Assembly: GCA_963710315.1 (NCBI GenBank)
Contig: CAVPZW010000001.1
Location: forward strand, 186,001 to 250,000
Origin: Palsa-360 sp963710315
GTDB taxonomy: Bacteria; Acidobacteriota; Terriglobia; Acidiferrales; UBA7541
DNA length: 64,000 bases
Direction of reading: 5' to 3'
How positions within the stretch are numbered: position 1 is the first letter of the stretch; each line of letters opens with the position of its first letter. Under the pieces are notes generated by a model, which searched no databases, was not told the DNA's origin, and saw only the letters and a list, made by a program, of their open reading frames with translations. The position numbers and the translations under genes were made by a program. Of this stretch, positions 52,514 to 62,155 are shown in pieces.

Positions 52514-53923
52514 TCAGTGTGAAGGAGCCGGATAATAAACCATGACGTAGAACTGCTTACTGGGCTGGTCAGTCCCCTCGAATCCGTCATCGAAGTTAAA
52601 GCTCCAATACAAATCTCCTGGAGCGCTCTGGCTATAGTCGCAGGGCCCGGTGCTGCCGGAGGCGGCAGCGCTCACGCAGGCCCAATAAAAGCCGGGTTGC
52701 AGGCGCCAGAAAGGGCCGACGGGAAATAGAGTTTCCAGCCTCGTGTCGCCCGCTGCAATCTGCATATCGCCATAGAGATTTTGCAGGTCAGCTATGCACG
52801 GCAACTCCCAGTCTTTCGTGCCGGCATATTCGCTTTGGTTCATGGCGAGGATCCATTTGCTTGTGAGACCGCTGGTGGGACCGCCTTTGATGCAGGTTTT
52901 CACCGGGACACTAGCGGCCAGTAACACATCGCCATCCTTGTCAACCAAGGGCACCGTCAGCGTCTTTCCATTCGTCGGGTTCCCGCTCGTGTCAGGAGGG
53001 ATCGCCTTCGTCTGCGTGACGCCGAAGTTATCAAAGGCCGGCAAATTCGCGTTCAACGTCCATGAGAGGCCGGTGACCGTGTCATAAACGGCCTTGCCCG
53101 CGGCGGGCCCGCTTCGATAGGGCAGAACTCCAGTACCCACCGGCGTTGGACCCAGCGCAGTTCTGGTCATCGGCAGCACGTGAAACAGGTTGTACTTGGT
53201 GGTGTTCGCTCCGGCGATTCCTGTATTGAACGAGAACGTCACTTGCCCGCCGCTGTTGGAATCGGCGGCCCAATAGAGGCCGGGCTGAAGGTTAAAGAAC
53301 GGCCACACGACGTTGAAGAAGTGAGGCACGACGCTGGCCGGGTAGGTTTCCGCCAAGCCGACATTGTAGAGATTGCCGAGCGCGCCACCGGTGCACAAAA
53401 CACCGAAATTGACTTTGTTGTATGAGGAGCATGTCGCGTCCGCGGAAGGATTCGTGGGAAGCTGCCAGTTGTTGTGCCCCAGGAAGCTCTGTCCATTGTT
53501 GTAATCATTCAAGGCTTTGACGAAGGCCACGGCCGTCGCGTAGTCCATGGTGCCGTCCGGATTGACTCCGTCGCCCGTAATTGGGTTGACCGCAGGGAGG
53601 CCTAACTTCGCACGAATCTGCGGATTGCCGGCCAGGTTGGCATCGGCCAGCCAGCAGACGCCCTGGTTCGAGTCGTATACGATTGTCCCCAACTCCGCCG
53701 GCTTCAATCCATGGGTTTCAATCGGCTGGCTCAACCCTGGGAATTGAGCCGCAGCCAGCATCCCTGCCGCTTCCGGCCACTGCGCCGATGGTGGGAAGCC
53801 GGTTTCGCAGGGGTTAGAATCATCCTGCCTAGTGCCCTGAGCCGCGGCTGTAGAAACGATGCCCGAGAGAAATATCGTTGCCCACGCGACCAGAAAATAA
53901 AGGAAGGACTTTCGAACGATCAT
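52514..53923 (-). CDS. Secreted protein with two DUF1566-like (Lcl) domains
   Basis: 469 residues: signal peptide (FLVAWATIFLSGIVSTAAAQ) and two similar halves, each with the DUF1566 pattern. Half one: TIVYDSNQGVCWLADANLAG, WQLPTNPSADATC, FFNLQPGLYWAADSN. Half two: AVYDTVTGLSWTLNANLPAF, WELPCIADLQNLYGDM, FWRLQPGFYWACVS. Such C-type-lectin-like domains occur in surface proteins; ligand unknown. Lower GC and abundant Asn/Thr compared with housekeeping neighbours. ATG at 53923. Followed by no obvious terminator; the next gene upstream (DUF4185) is also secreted and on the same strand. Confidence 0.8.
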   Translation of the reverse strand: MIVRKSFLYFLVAWATIFLSGIVSTAAAQGTRQDDSNPCETGFPPSAQWPEAAGMLAAAQFPGLSQPIETHGLKPAELGTIVYDSNQGVCWLADANLAGNPQIRAKLGLPAVNPITGDGVNPDGTMDYATAVAFVKALNDYNNGQSFLGHNNWQLPTNPSADATCSSYNKVNFGVLCTGGALGNLYNVGLAETYPASVVPHFFNVVWPFFNLQPGLYWAADSNSGGQVTFSFNTGIAGANTTKYNLFHVLPMTRTALGPTPVGTGVLPYRSGPAAGKAVYDTVTGLSWTLNANLPAFDNFGVTQTKAIPPDTSGNPTNGKTLTVPLVDKDGDVLLAASVPVKTCIKGGPTSGLTSKWILAMNQSEYAGTKDWELPCIADLQNLYGDMQIAAGDTRLETLFPVGPFWRLQPGFYWACVSAAASGSTGPCDYSQSAPGDLYWSFNFDDGFEGTDQPSKQFYVMVYYPAPSH

Positions 53924-54009
53924 TGTTCCCTCGTGTAAGTAGATTTACTCGATTTCATCGCGCAACCATGTGTTCGCAGCAAAAGCGCCCCGCCCGAGCA
54001 TCGCAAGAC

Positions 54010-55686
54010 CTAAGGCTTCCACGGCTGCACCGGTGTGATTTTGAAATCCGATTCCATCTTGACGATGGTGTAGGGATTCCAGGTTGACATGGTGTAGTAG
54101 ATCTTCAGCGTGTCGCCCTGCACCTCGGTGAATCGTTCGATCATGAAGGGCGCATACGGATGTCCGATGGTCGTCGCCGGGTCATTCTTGGTTTGGTCGC
54201 CGATCGTTGGACCGAGCGGTCCGGAATAATTTGCATTGCCCGTAACCGCGGCGGGACAAGTGTTGTCGGCCGGCTTTGTAGGATCGAAATAATAGAAGAT
54301 GAAATTCCCAAAGCCCTGTTCATGGCAAGCGTTAAAGATGAGCTGCGGAGTGGCCCACGGCCCCCAGGGCGTTTTCGAGTATGAAAAGTAAATTCCCTCG
54401 GTCGCTGCTCGGGTTGGCCCAGGCTGTTTCCCGCCATCATAGGTCATCAGCCACAGTCCGAGATCCTGCGAATAGATGACGGACATGTTTGAGACCGTGC
54501 CGGGATCGGCATAGCCCGGAGGCCCAACAGGCACGGGAACATTATTGGGATTGTCGTATACTACCGGCACGGAATCCGACTCATGTTCCGACCATGTCGG
54601 ATGGCCGTTCTTGAAACCCGCGAAGTATCTCGTGGCGCTGCTTCCGTGATAATCCACGCCGCTCCAGAAATCGTCAGCCGGGATAATCGATAGGTAGACG
54701 CTTGTGCCGGAAGACTTTCCGCTGGGCTGCCCCTCTCCGTAAATCAGCACGGCAGGTTGCCAGAATCCTCCGGGCAATGGCGATGGTTCCCATGCACCGG
54801 GGCCCCAATTTCCAAAACCCGCCGGGAATTCATGCAGCGATGTGAAAACGAAATGCCCTGCCGAGCTTGCGTTTGGCGGTGCAACCGTGAGCGGAGGATT
54901 GTCGTTCTCGGGCAGCGGATAGTAACCCTGGGAAATCTTTCTGCCCGCTGTAAAAGTGCTGGTGGCCTCATTGAACTGAACAAGGATGGAACACGCATTC
55001 AACCATGGAAATTGCGCGCTGGTATCGGCATTGGTATTCACGACCAGATACATTTGGCCGTTGAGGCTGATTCCGGCATTGGGAACATCGTCGGCGCCCA
55101 TGTCCACCGTCGTGCCCGGAACGCACTGGGAAAATGTAGAGGCAGGCGGGTACACGGGCTGCACAAGAAGCGGCAGAGTGCTTACAGTGGTGCTCGGAAA
55201 ATAGTTGATGAGCAGACCCTGATCGGGACGCTGAGTGGAACTCGATGCGATGGGATCTCCGGCCATGAAAAGGTAATCGTTAGATAGAGAGGTCCAGTTG
55301 GGAAAATAAGGCGTGCCTCCCTGACCCTTTCCGGTGGTCGCACCGATCGTGTCGCCGAACAGAAAGATCAAATTGCCGTTATGCTCGAAGGAAGTGCCAA
55401 TGTCATCTCCAAGAACATCGAATTTGGTCGTGGTCCGGCTGACGGTGGGTTTGCAAGTGGGATTGTTGTTGGTGACCGTGCCGTCCTTGGCAACTTTGAT
55501 CGTCGAGTCCCACACAACCCAATCGCAGTCGCCATTGACCTGCTCGATTTTTTTCGACGAGCCCTGCTGAAAGGTCAGCGAGACTTGTGGGCTTGCGCCG
55601 TGGTCCCCATCTTGCGCGGCCAATTGGCCGGCACTGATGCATGAGATTGTCAGCACAACGCCTACAGCAAGCCAGTTGAGTCTCAC
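54010..55686 (-). CDS. Secreted DUF4185-like protein, probable beta-propeller
   Basis: About 558 residues. GTG at 55686 is preferred because GGAGA lies seven bases upstream and the protein then starts with a proper signal peptide (VRLNWLAVGVVLTISCISAG); the frame is open to 55746. The mature protein carries repeated blades with aromatic-glycine motifs: LIFLFGDTIGATTGKGQGG, MYLVVNTNAD, HFVFTSLHEFPAGFGNWGPG and IYFSYSKTPWGPWATPQLIF. These match DUF4185, a family related to five-bladed glycosidase propellers. A role in extracellular polysaccharide binding or breakdown is plausible; no catalytic residues are assigned. Confidence 0.78.
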   Translation of the reverse strand: MRLNWLAVGVVLTISCISAGQLAAQDGDHGASPQVSLTFQQGSSKKIEQVNGDCDWVVWDSTIKVAKDGTVTNNNPTCKPTVSRTTTKFDVLGDDIGTSFEHNGNLIFLFGDTIGATTGKGQGGTPYFPNWTSLSNDYLFMAGDPIASSSTQRPDQGLLINYFPSTTVSTLPLLVQPVYPPASTFSQCVPGTTVDMGADDVPNAGISLNGQMYLVVNTNADTSAQFPWLNACSILVQFNEATSTFTAGRKISQGYYPLPENDNPPLTVAPPNASSAGHFVFTSLHEFPAGFGNWGPGAWEPSPLPGGFWQPAVLIYGEGQPSGKSSGTSVYLSIIPADDFWSGVDYHGSSATRYFAGFKNGHPTWSEHESDSVPVVYDNPNNVPVPVGPPGYADPGTVSNMSVIYSQDLGLWLMTYDGGKQPGPTRAATEGIYFSYSKTPWGPWATPQLIFNACHEQGFGNFIFYYFDPTKPADNTCPAAVTGNANYSGPLGPTIGDQTKNDPATTIGHPYAPFMIERFTEVQGDTLKIYYTMSTWNPYTIVKMESDFKITPVQPWKP

Positions 55687-55888
55687 AGGTCTTCTCCGGT
55701 TATTGAGGGAAATTTGGTCAATAATTTTCTTAACACCCCGGCGCATGAAAAGTTGCGCGAATGCGCTGAAAAATCCGCCGCCGGGAAGGCCATAATCGTG
55801 CGCCTAATATACAGAGCGCGATGGGAGGTGGGCAATCGCCTAAAAGGGCTATACGTACTAGTATTAATTTTTCCAGCGACAGCGGGAA

Positions 55889-56354
55889 TTACTTCTTGGA
55901 ACGGTCCTTCAGCAGGCCTTTCAATTCGGCCATGAATTCCTTCACGTCCTTGAAATCCAGATAGACCGAGGCGAAGCGCACGTAGGCGACCTTATCCAGT
56001 TTCTTCAAGCGCGCCATCAGCAGCTCGCCGATCTCGCGTGGTGGTGCGTTCGCGCTCGGGCGCTTCGTGCACGAAGCGCTCGACCTCATCGACCAGCGCC
56101 TCCAGTTTGGCGGTCGGCACGGGGCGCTTTTCGCAGGACTTCAGCAACCCTTGCAGAATCTTCTGCCGGTCGAAACGCTCGCGGCGGCCGTCTTTCTTGA
56201 TGACCATGTAGGGAATTTCGTCGATGCGCTCGTAGGTGGTGAAGCGGCGGCCGCACTTCAGGCATTCGCGACGGCGGCGGATCAGGTCGCCGGTGCGTCC
56301 CTCGCGCGAATCGATGACCTTGTCGTCGATGACCGAGCAGAAAGGGCACTTCAC
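55889..56354 (-). CDS. nrdR: Transcriptional repressor NrdR, one frameshift
   Basis: ATP/dATP-sensing repressor of ribonucleotide reductase genes. The N-terminal zinc ribbon is clear: KCPFCSVIDDKVIDSREGR and RRRECLKCGRRFTTYERID. The ATP-cone follows with VIKKDGRRERFDRQKILQGL, and after a frame break near 56045 it continues REIGELLMARLKKLDKVAYV and RFASVYLDFKDVKEFM. Removing one C from ACCACCACG restores the family's TTREIGE. About 155 residues when repaired. GTG at 56354 overlaps the stop of the flippase-like gene upstream. No nrd gene or NrdR box was found in the window. Confidence 0.93.
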
Positions 56355-57518
56355 TTCGCGCGAATCTCCTGGTCACTTTTCTTTGGCCTCCCCGAAGGCT
56401 GTCCGCGGTTCGCGCCGTTGGCCCTCGGAACAGCGATGTGCTTGCCGGCTTCTTCGGCCTCGGCTTCGGCGTTCGCCAGCTGGCGCAATTCGCCCATGGA
56501 AATCCCTCGTGGATCAGCAGCGGAATGCCCACCAGAGTGGAGCCGGCGAAGGTGATCAGCCAAAGCACCACTGCCATGGCTGCCGCAGGCTCCTGCTCGA
56601 CCCCAAAAATCGTCGTCAGGGCGATGAAGCTGGCGACCTGCGCGCCGCCGCCCACACCCGGAAGTTGCAGCGTGGATCCTACCAGCGTCACGGCCAGCAG
56701 CAGCATGGCGCCCGGAAAATTCATTTCCGAGTGCAGGAAAGCTCCACCGAACGCCTGTGCGACGCCACAGGTAAATCAGCGGCGAGCACCCAATGCGCGG
56801 CTGTGTAGAACAAGGCGGCCATCAAATCGGAAATAGTGCGAATGGCCTGCAAACCTTCGCTGATTCCGGTAATGGCCGAAGCGAAGCGGCTGCGAAAACC
56901 TCCCGCGTTGCGCCATCGTTCCAGGCCACGATCCAGGATCGCCGCGCCATGCAATCGATAGACGACCAGCAGCGCAATCAGGGCAGTCATCGCGGCAAGC
57001 AGCAACCAACCGCCGTTGCGCGCGCTGTCCACCCAATCCATATCCGCGCCCGCATCGGAGAGACGTTTGGGAAATACCAGCAAGGCCAGGCAGGCGAGGG
57101 CCGCAGCCGCGGCAAAGTCGCAGAAACGTTCCAGGACCAAGATACCGAACATGCTGGCCACGGGCAGGCGCTCTTTGCGCGCCAGCAGCAGCGGGCGGAC
57201 AGGTTCTCCGGCGCGTCCCAGAACGAAGATGGCCGCGAAGCCCATGAGCGTCCCGGTGAAGGTATTCATGAAATTGGTGGGGCCGAGGTAATGGCAGAAA
57301 TGCTGCCAGCGGACCGCGCGGATCGCGTAGCAACCGTAAATCCCCACGAGGCAAAGCAAAAGCAGACAAATATTCGCCTGGCCGACGCTGGCTTCGAATT
57401 TCTTCCAGGTAAAGTCGGCCAGATGAATTTTATGTCGGGACTGATAGGCAAGCGCCACCACTCCCGCCAAAATCAGCAGCGCAAATAGTATCCGACGGAG
57501 TCTGCCACGCATTCGCAC
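56351..57518 (-). CDS. Flippase-like integral membrane protein (LPG synthase TM/UPF0104 type), frameshifted
   Basis: About 385 residues with eight or more hydrophobic segments. Typical stretches: LRRILFALLILAGVVALAYQ, CLVGIYGCYAIRAVRWQHFC, GTLMGFAAIFVLGRAGEPVR (the diagnostic LGRAGEPVRP region), VASMFGILVLERFCDFAAAA, and a C-terminal half with GAMLLLAVTLVGSTLQLPGV and VASFIALTTIFGVEQEPAAA. The family comprises lipid flippase or transfer proteins related to the membrane part of lysylphosphatidylglycerol synthase; the substrate is unknown. Frame breaks near 56740 and 56510. Its stop overlaps the nrdR start. Confidence 0.8.
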
Positions 57519-57730
57519 GCGAGGTTAACCGCTGCGGCGATAGAGTGTCAAGAAAGGACCTGCGCCGGCGTTCTAAAAAACTCGTATGTCCTTTAACGGC
57601 AAATGAATGGAGTGTTACAAAGATTTTGGCCGATGGCAGGGCCTGAAGACCTTGGGAGCGCGTTTTATGGCAATTTTTGCGAAAACATTTCGACCTGGAA
57701 GCGGAACCACAATCGTAAATAAATCAGAGA

Positions 57731-59022
57731 CTACCGCTCGACCAGCCGATCCAGCGTGCTGAAAAATTGCGGATAGGATACTCCGGCACACTCGGCGTCG
57801 CGAATCGTTGTTTCGCCTTCGGCTCCCAGCGCGGCCACGGCGAACGCCATGGCCATGCGATGATCGCCGTGCGGCTCGATCTCCGCGCCATGCAAGCGCC
57901 CGGCGGAGCGGCCCGCCACTCGCAATCCGTCGGGAAGCTCCTCGACCTGCGCGCCCATTCGGCGAAGGTTCTCCACCAGCACGGCAATGCGATCGCTTTC
58001 CTTCACGCGCAATTCGGCCGCGTTGCGAATCTCGATTCCCTGCTCGGTGTAGGGCCCCAGCACGGCAATCGCGGGAAGCTCGTCGATCAACTGGGCGATC
58101 ACGTCGCCCTCGATCGTCCCCCTTTAATCTCTTCGTGGCGGACGGAAAGATCTCCGACGAGTTCGCCATGCTCGCTGCGAATGGAAATGACGCTGACCGG
58201 CGCTCCCATGGATCCCAGCACGTCGAGCACTGCGGAGCGCGTGGGGTTCAGCCCCACGTTGTGAATCACCAGATTCGATTCCGGAAGCACCATGGCAGCC
58301 GCCAGAAAAAATACGGCGGAGGAAAGATCTCCGGGAACCGCCAGTGTGCGCCCCTTGAGGCGCGGGCGCCCATGAATGCGAATCGTGCGTCCCTCGTGAT
58401 CGATCTGCGCGCCGAATTCCGCGAGAGCCAGTTCCGTGTGGTCGCGCGTGCGGACCGGTTCGGTCACGGAGGTCACGCCATCCGCGAACATGCCCGCCAG
58501 GAGCACGGCGGATTTAACCTGCGCGCTGGGCACGGGCAGCGTGTAGTCGATGGGAGAAAGACGCGTGCCCTCGATCTTCAGCGGAGGGAAGCCTGCGTCG
58601 TGCGCGTGAATCCGCGCGCCCATTTGCGTCAGCGGATCGATCACGCGGCGCATGGGCCTGCGGCGCAGGGAGGCATCGCCATCGATGGTCGATCTAAATT
58701 CCTGGCCCGCCAGTATTCCGGCCATCATGCGCATGGTCGAGCCGGAATTTCCCGCATCGAGCGTGCGGCGCGGTTTGCGCAGCCCTTCGAGACCTAACCC
58801 CGCAATGCGAACTTGGTCGCCTTCCATATCGATTTTCACGCCCAGGCGCAAAAAACAATCCAGCGTGCTGCGGCAATCGGCCGCTGCAGAAAAGCGCGTG
58901 ATCTCGCTGGGGCCTTCCGCGAGCGACGCCAGCATGGCGTAGCGGTGCGAAATGGATTTGTCGCCGGGAACTTCAAGAGAGCCGCTGATGGTGCGGGCAG
59001 GACGAATGATTTGTTTGGACAC
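57731..59022 (-). CDS. aroA: 3-phosphoshikimate 1-carboxyvinyltransferase AroA (EPSP synthase), one frameshift
   Basis: Sixth step of the shikimate pathway, joining PEP to shikimate 3-phosphate. Landmarks: VPGDKSISHRYAMLASLAEG (phosphate-binding lysine and serines), LDAGNSGSTMRMMAGILAG, GDASLRRRPMRRVIDPL, VKSAVLLAGMFADG, PGDLSSAVFFLAAAMVLP, then after the break VIAQLIDELPAIAVLG, ELRVKESDRIAVLVENLRRM and PHGDHRMAMAFAVAALGA. The break is near 58122 in a run of five G; six would restore the frame. AroA-class residues NSGST with alanine before Gly suggest a class II-like enzyme (tentative). ATG at 59022. About 430 residues. The 200 bases downstream (57519-57730) hold nothing seen. Confidence 0.94.
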
Positions 59023-59052
59023 GCTAGAATTCTAGCATGCGGATAATGAGGA

Positions 59053-59118
59053 TGTAGCGCCCGCCTTCAGGCGGGCACTATGGATGCAGCGAGATGCCCG
59101 CCTGAAGGCGGCCGCTAC
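59053..59118. repeat. GC-rich hairpin repeat, family E
   Basis: Arms GTAGCGCCCGCCTTCAGGCG and its near-complement ending GGCGGCCGCTAC around a short centre. Each arm contains the small palindrome GCCTTCAGGC/GCCTGAAGGC. It lies in the divergent spacer between aroA and the DUF1080-like gene, close to both starts. Confidence 0.75.
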
Positions 59119-59189
59119 ACAAATCCGAGCCGTGCTAGCCCGAAACGGGAGTATGATTTGGCGAAGTCATTTCCTGAGGAGGCACAGCG

Positions 59190-59819
59190 ATGAAGCACTT
59201 TGTTGGATTGGTATTGGCCGCGTTGCTCGCCATCGCGCCAGCGTTCGCGCAAGCGCCAAAAGGGTGGAAGGTTCGCGCGGACCACAGCGCGGACGCATCC
59301 GATCCGGATGCCGCGGGCGCAATCAAATTCGTAGCCACTGCAACAGGCTTTCATGCCACGAACCCCATGGCAGCCGTTTACTGGAACCCGGAAAACACGG
59401 CCACTGGCAATTACACGCTCAAGGGAACATTCAAGCTGATCAAATCGACGGGCCACAACGAATACTACGGGCTGATCTTTGGCGGAAGCGGCCTGGAAGG
59501 CGCGTTGCAAAGCTACACCTACTTTATGGTGACGGACGATGGAACCTACCTCATCAAGCGCCGCGACGGCTCCTCAACACAGGGAGTTTCTCCCAAGACG
59601 CCCAACGACGCCGTGAAGAAACCCGACGCCAGCGGAATGGCCACGAACGCGCTTGAAGTCCGCGTGATGGCCGACAAGATCGATTTCGTCATCAACGGCA
59701 AAGTCGTAACCTCTCTGCCCAAGACCGGACCGGCCGCAAAAACCGACGGCATCTACGGCATACGAATCAACCACCAGCTCGAAGTGCAGATCGACCGATT
59801 TGGACTCTCGAAGATGTGA
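59190..59819 (+). CDS. Secreted DUF1080-like (LamG-fold) protein
   Basis: 209 residues with signal peptide (FVGLVLAALLAIAPAFAQA) and one concanavalin/LamG-like beta-sandwich of the type annotated DUF1080 or 3-keto-disaccharide hydrolase. Family traits: WNPENTATGNYTLKGTFKLI, NEYYGLIFGGSGLEG, ALEVRVMADKIDFVINGKVV and GIYGIRINHQLEVQIDRFGL. The sugar-binding face cannot be judged from sequence. Start ATG at 59190 with a strong GAGGAGG ten bases upstream. Stand-alone gene; a hairpin follows its stop. Confidence 0.83.
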   Translation: MKHFVGLVLAALLAIAPAFAQAPKGWKVRADHSADASDPDAAGAIKFVATATGFHATNPMAAVYWNPENTATGNYTLKGTFKLIKSTGHNEYYGLIFGGSGLEGALQSYTYFMVTDDGTYLIKRRDGSSTQGVSPKTPNDAVKKPDASGMATNALEVRVMADKIDFVINGKVVTSLPKTGPAAKTDGIYGIRINHQLEVQIDRFGLSKM

Positions 59820-59820
59820 T

Positions 59821-59856
59821 GTGGCAGGACAGCCACTCTTGGCTGTCCTACCACAG
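59821..59856. repeat. Hairpin repeat, family H (copy 2), possible terminator
   Basis: Arms GTGGCAGGACAGCCA and TGGCTGTCCTACCAC, near-perfect with a four-base loop, directly after the stop codon of the DUF1080-like gene. Same family as 5505-5533. Confidence 0.65.
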
Positions 59857-59894
59857 CGTTTGACATGCTTGTTGCGCTGTGATCTAAATGGGCC

Positions 59895-60377
59895 ATGGCC
59901 ACGGATCGCGAGAAGGAAGCAAAACAGCGTTTCCAAGACGCTTTTGCCGCGCAGATGACCGGGGATTACGACCGCGCCGTGGAACTTTATCTCGCATCGC
60001 TGGAGCTGCATGCCACGGCTGAGGCGTATACATTTCTCGGCTGGACCTATCACATGCAGGGGAAGATTGAAGAAGCCATCGAGGAATGCAAACTGGCCAT
60101 CGAGATCGACCCCGACTATGGCAATCCGTATAACGATATCGGTGTCTACCTGATCGACCTGGACCGCCATGAGGAAGCCATCCCTTGGCTTGAGCAGGCC
60201 ATAAAGGCCAAGCGCTACGAACCGCGCCACTTCCCTTACTACAACCTCGGGCGCGTCTATCTCCACAAGGGGTTGATTAATCGCGCCCGCGAACTCTTTC
60301 AGCAGTCGCTGGCTATCGAGCCGCGCTACACCCTTGCGAGCACGGCGCTCGAAAGCGCCCGCCGTATGGTGAATTAG
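59895..60377 (+). CDS. TPR-repeat protein
   Basis: 160 residues made almost entirely of three to four tetratricopeptide repeats: RFQDAFAAQMTGDYDRAVEL, AEAYTFLGWTYHMQGKIEEA, GNPYNDIGVYLIDLDRHEEA and YYNLGRVYLHKGLINRAREL. No signal peptide, hence a cytoplasmic scaffold. The repeats match the canonical positions W/L-G-Y-A well. ATG at 59895. Proteins of this exact architecture are frequent in acidobacteria and planctomycetes; partner unknown. Confidence 0.85.
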   Translation: MATDREKEAKQRFQDAFAAQMTGDYDRAVELYLASLELHATAEAYTFLGWTYHMQGKIEEAIEECKLAIEIDPDYGNPYNDIGVYLIDLDRHEEAIPWLEQAIKAKRYEPRHFPYYNLGRVYLHKGLINRARELFQQSLAIEPRYTLASTALESARRMVN

Positions 60378-60460
60378 CAGCCCGCCTCTAGGAACCACCC
60401 TTCAAGAGAATTACAAAACTCTTACAATGGGATTCCCCGCGCTATGAGAAAATTGAAGGC

Positions 60461-61882
60461 ATGAGCGATTATCCGACAATTATACAGGGCGGCATGGGCG
60501 CGGGCGTCTCCAATTGGCGGCTGGCGCGCGCCGTCTCGCAACTCGGCCATCTGGGAGTTGTTTCCGGAACGGCCCTCGACCAGATCCTCGCCAGGCGCTT
60601 GCAAGATGGCGATCTCGGCGGCCACATGCGCCGCGGCCTTGCCCATTTTCCTGTCCGTGAAATGGCGGAACGCATCCAGCGGGAGTATTACATTCCCGGC
60701 GGCAAGCAGGAAAGAACACCCTATAAAAATTTGCCCTTGCATGACCAAAACGGCCCGCGCGAGCGCGAAGAACTATGCATCGTGGCCAACTTTGTGGAAG
60801 TGTTTCTTGCGCGCGAAGGCCATGACAATCCGGTAGGCATCAACTACCTGGAAAAAATCCAAATCCCCCATCTCCCTTCCCTGTACGGAGCGATGCTCGC
60901 CGGAGTGGGCTACGTCCTGATGGGCGCGGGCATACCCGTGAAAATTCCCGGCGTGCTGGACGGGTTCGTCCATCATCAGCCGGCAACCTATCCGCTGCAT
61001 GTGGCGGGCGCGCAAGAGGGCGAAGAGACGGAACTGTCGTTCGATCCCGCGAACTTTGTGACCGAGAATTTGCCGCCGCTTGTGCGACCCCGTTTTCTGG
61101 CGATTATTTCCTCCAATGTGCTGGCCGCGGCAATGCTCAAGAAAGCCAACGGCAGCGTGGAGGGATTCGTCATCGAGGGGCCCACCGCTGGAGGCCACAA
61201 TGCGCCGCCTCGCGGAAAATTGCAGCTGGACGAAAGCGGCGAAGTGATCTACGGAGAGCGCGACCGCGTCGACCTCGACAAAATTCGCCAGTTGGGGCGG
61301 CCGTTCTGGCTTGCCGGCGGCTACGGTTCCCCGGAAAGATTGCGCGAGGCGCTGAGCCTTGGCGCCGCCGGGATTCAGGTTGGCACGGCCTTCGCGTTTT
61401 GCGAGGAGTCAGGCTTGAGAAGCGATTACAAACAGGCCATCCTCGAAAAGGTCGCCCACTCCGAAGCACGCGTGGCCACCGATCCCTCGGCTTCCCCCAC
61501 GAGTTTCCCGTTCAAGGTTGCGCAACTGGAAGGCACGTTGTCCGAAACGGAAATCTATTTGGCAAGGCCGCGCATTTGCGACCTCGGTTATCTGCGCGAA
61601 ACTTACCGAACGCCCGAGGGCAAAATTGACCACCGCTGCTCCGCGGAACCGCTGACGGTGTACGTCAGCAAGGGCGGGAAGGCGGAAGACACGGCGGGAA
61701 AGAGATGCCTTTGCAACGCGCTGCTGGCGACCATCGGCCATCCTCAGGTGCGAAACGGACATTTAACGGAGACTGGGGTGGTTACCTCCGGCAACGACCT
61801 GACGACTCTGCGCCGCTTTCTGCCCCAAGACCAGCTAACCTACAGCGCCGCGGATGTAGTCGCGAAACTCCTGAGCGTTTGA
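60461..61882 (+). CDS. Nitronate monooxygenase/2-nitropropane dioxygenase family flavoprotein
   Basis: FMN-dependent TIM-barrel enzyme, 473 residues, long for the family (usual 310-380). Motifs: IIQGGMGAGVSNWRLARAVS (FMN-binding start), LGHLGVVSGTALD, IEGPTAGGHNAPPRGKLQLD with the conserved histidine after GPTAGG, FWLAGGYGSPERLREALSLG and GAAGIQVGTAFAFCEESGL. An extra C-terminal region (YLRETYRTPEGKIDHRCSAE, CLCNALLATIGHPQ) with several cysteines is like the longer members in actinobacteria and acidobacteria. It may act on nitronates or as an enoyl-reductase-like enzyme; substrate uncertain. ATG at 60461. Frame intact. Confidence 0.85.
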   Translation: MSDYPTIIQGGMGAGVSNWRLARAVSQLGHLGVVSGTALDQILARRLQDGDLGGHMRRGLAHFPVREMAERIQREYYIPGGKQERTPYKNLPLHDQNGPREREELCIVANFVEVFLAREGHDNPVGINYLEKIQIPHLPSLYGAMLAGVGYVLMGAGIPVKIPGVLDGFVHHQPATYPLHVAGAQEGEETELSFDPANFVTENLPPLVRPRFLAIISSNVLAAAMLKKANGSVEGFVIEGPTAGGHNAPPRGKLQLDESGEVIYGERDRVDLDKIRQLGRPFWLAGGYGSPERLREALSLGAAGIQVGTAFAFCEESGLRSDYKQAILEKVAHSEARVATDPSASPTSFPFKVAQLEGTLSETEIYLARPRICDLGYLRETYRTPEGKIDHRCSAEPLTVYVSKGGKAEDTAGKRCLCNALLATIGHPQVRNGHLTETGVVTSGNDLTTLRRFLPQDQLTYSAADVVAKLLSV

Positions 61883-61926
61883 CGCTTCCCGCTTCCTTCA
61901 ATCGAAATAAATATGCACTGTTTTTT

Positions 61927-62045
61927 TGACATTCCGAGCGAAGCGAGGAATCCCTGATTCTTTCCCCATGCCTGAACCCAGGAGAGATTCCTCGCTCCGC
62001 TCGGAATGTCAAAAGGTATGAGGACTTTGTCCGCATATCCTGAGG
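61927..62045. repeat. Palindromic repeat, family B (copy 4)
   Basis: Arms TGACATTCCGAGCGAAGCGA and its complement ending GGAATGTCA (to 62010), then a right flank CCGCATATCCTG that, inverted, reads CAGGATATGCGG, matching the CAGGTTGCGG terminus of the inserted copy at 37.9 kb. Just beyond it, AGGCCCACGCC resembles the end of a family C arm. Confidence 0.75.
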
Positions 62046-62155
62046 CCCACGCCGCAACCCCCCTCAACGAAATCCTGCGCGCAAATTAGCAGCCCCCTGC
62101 TGTACAGTACTTTACGCACGAAACCGCTGAATCAGCCCAGAAAGGCGCGACAAAC

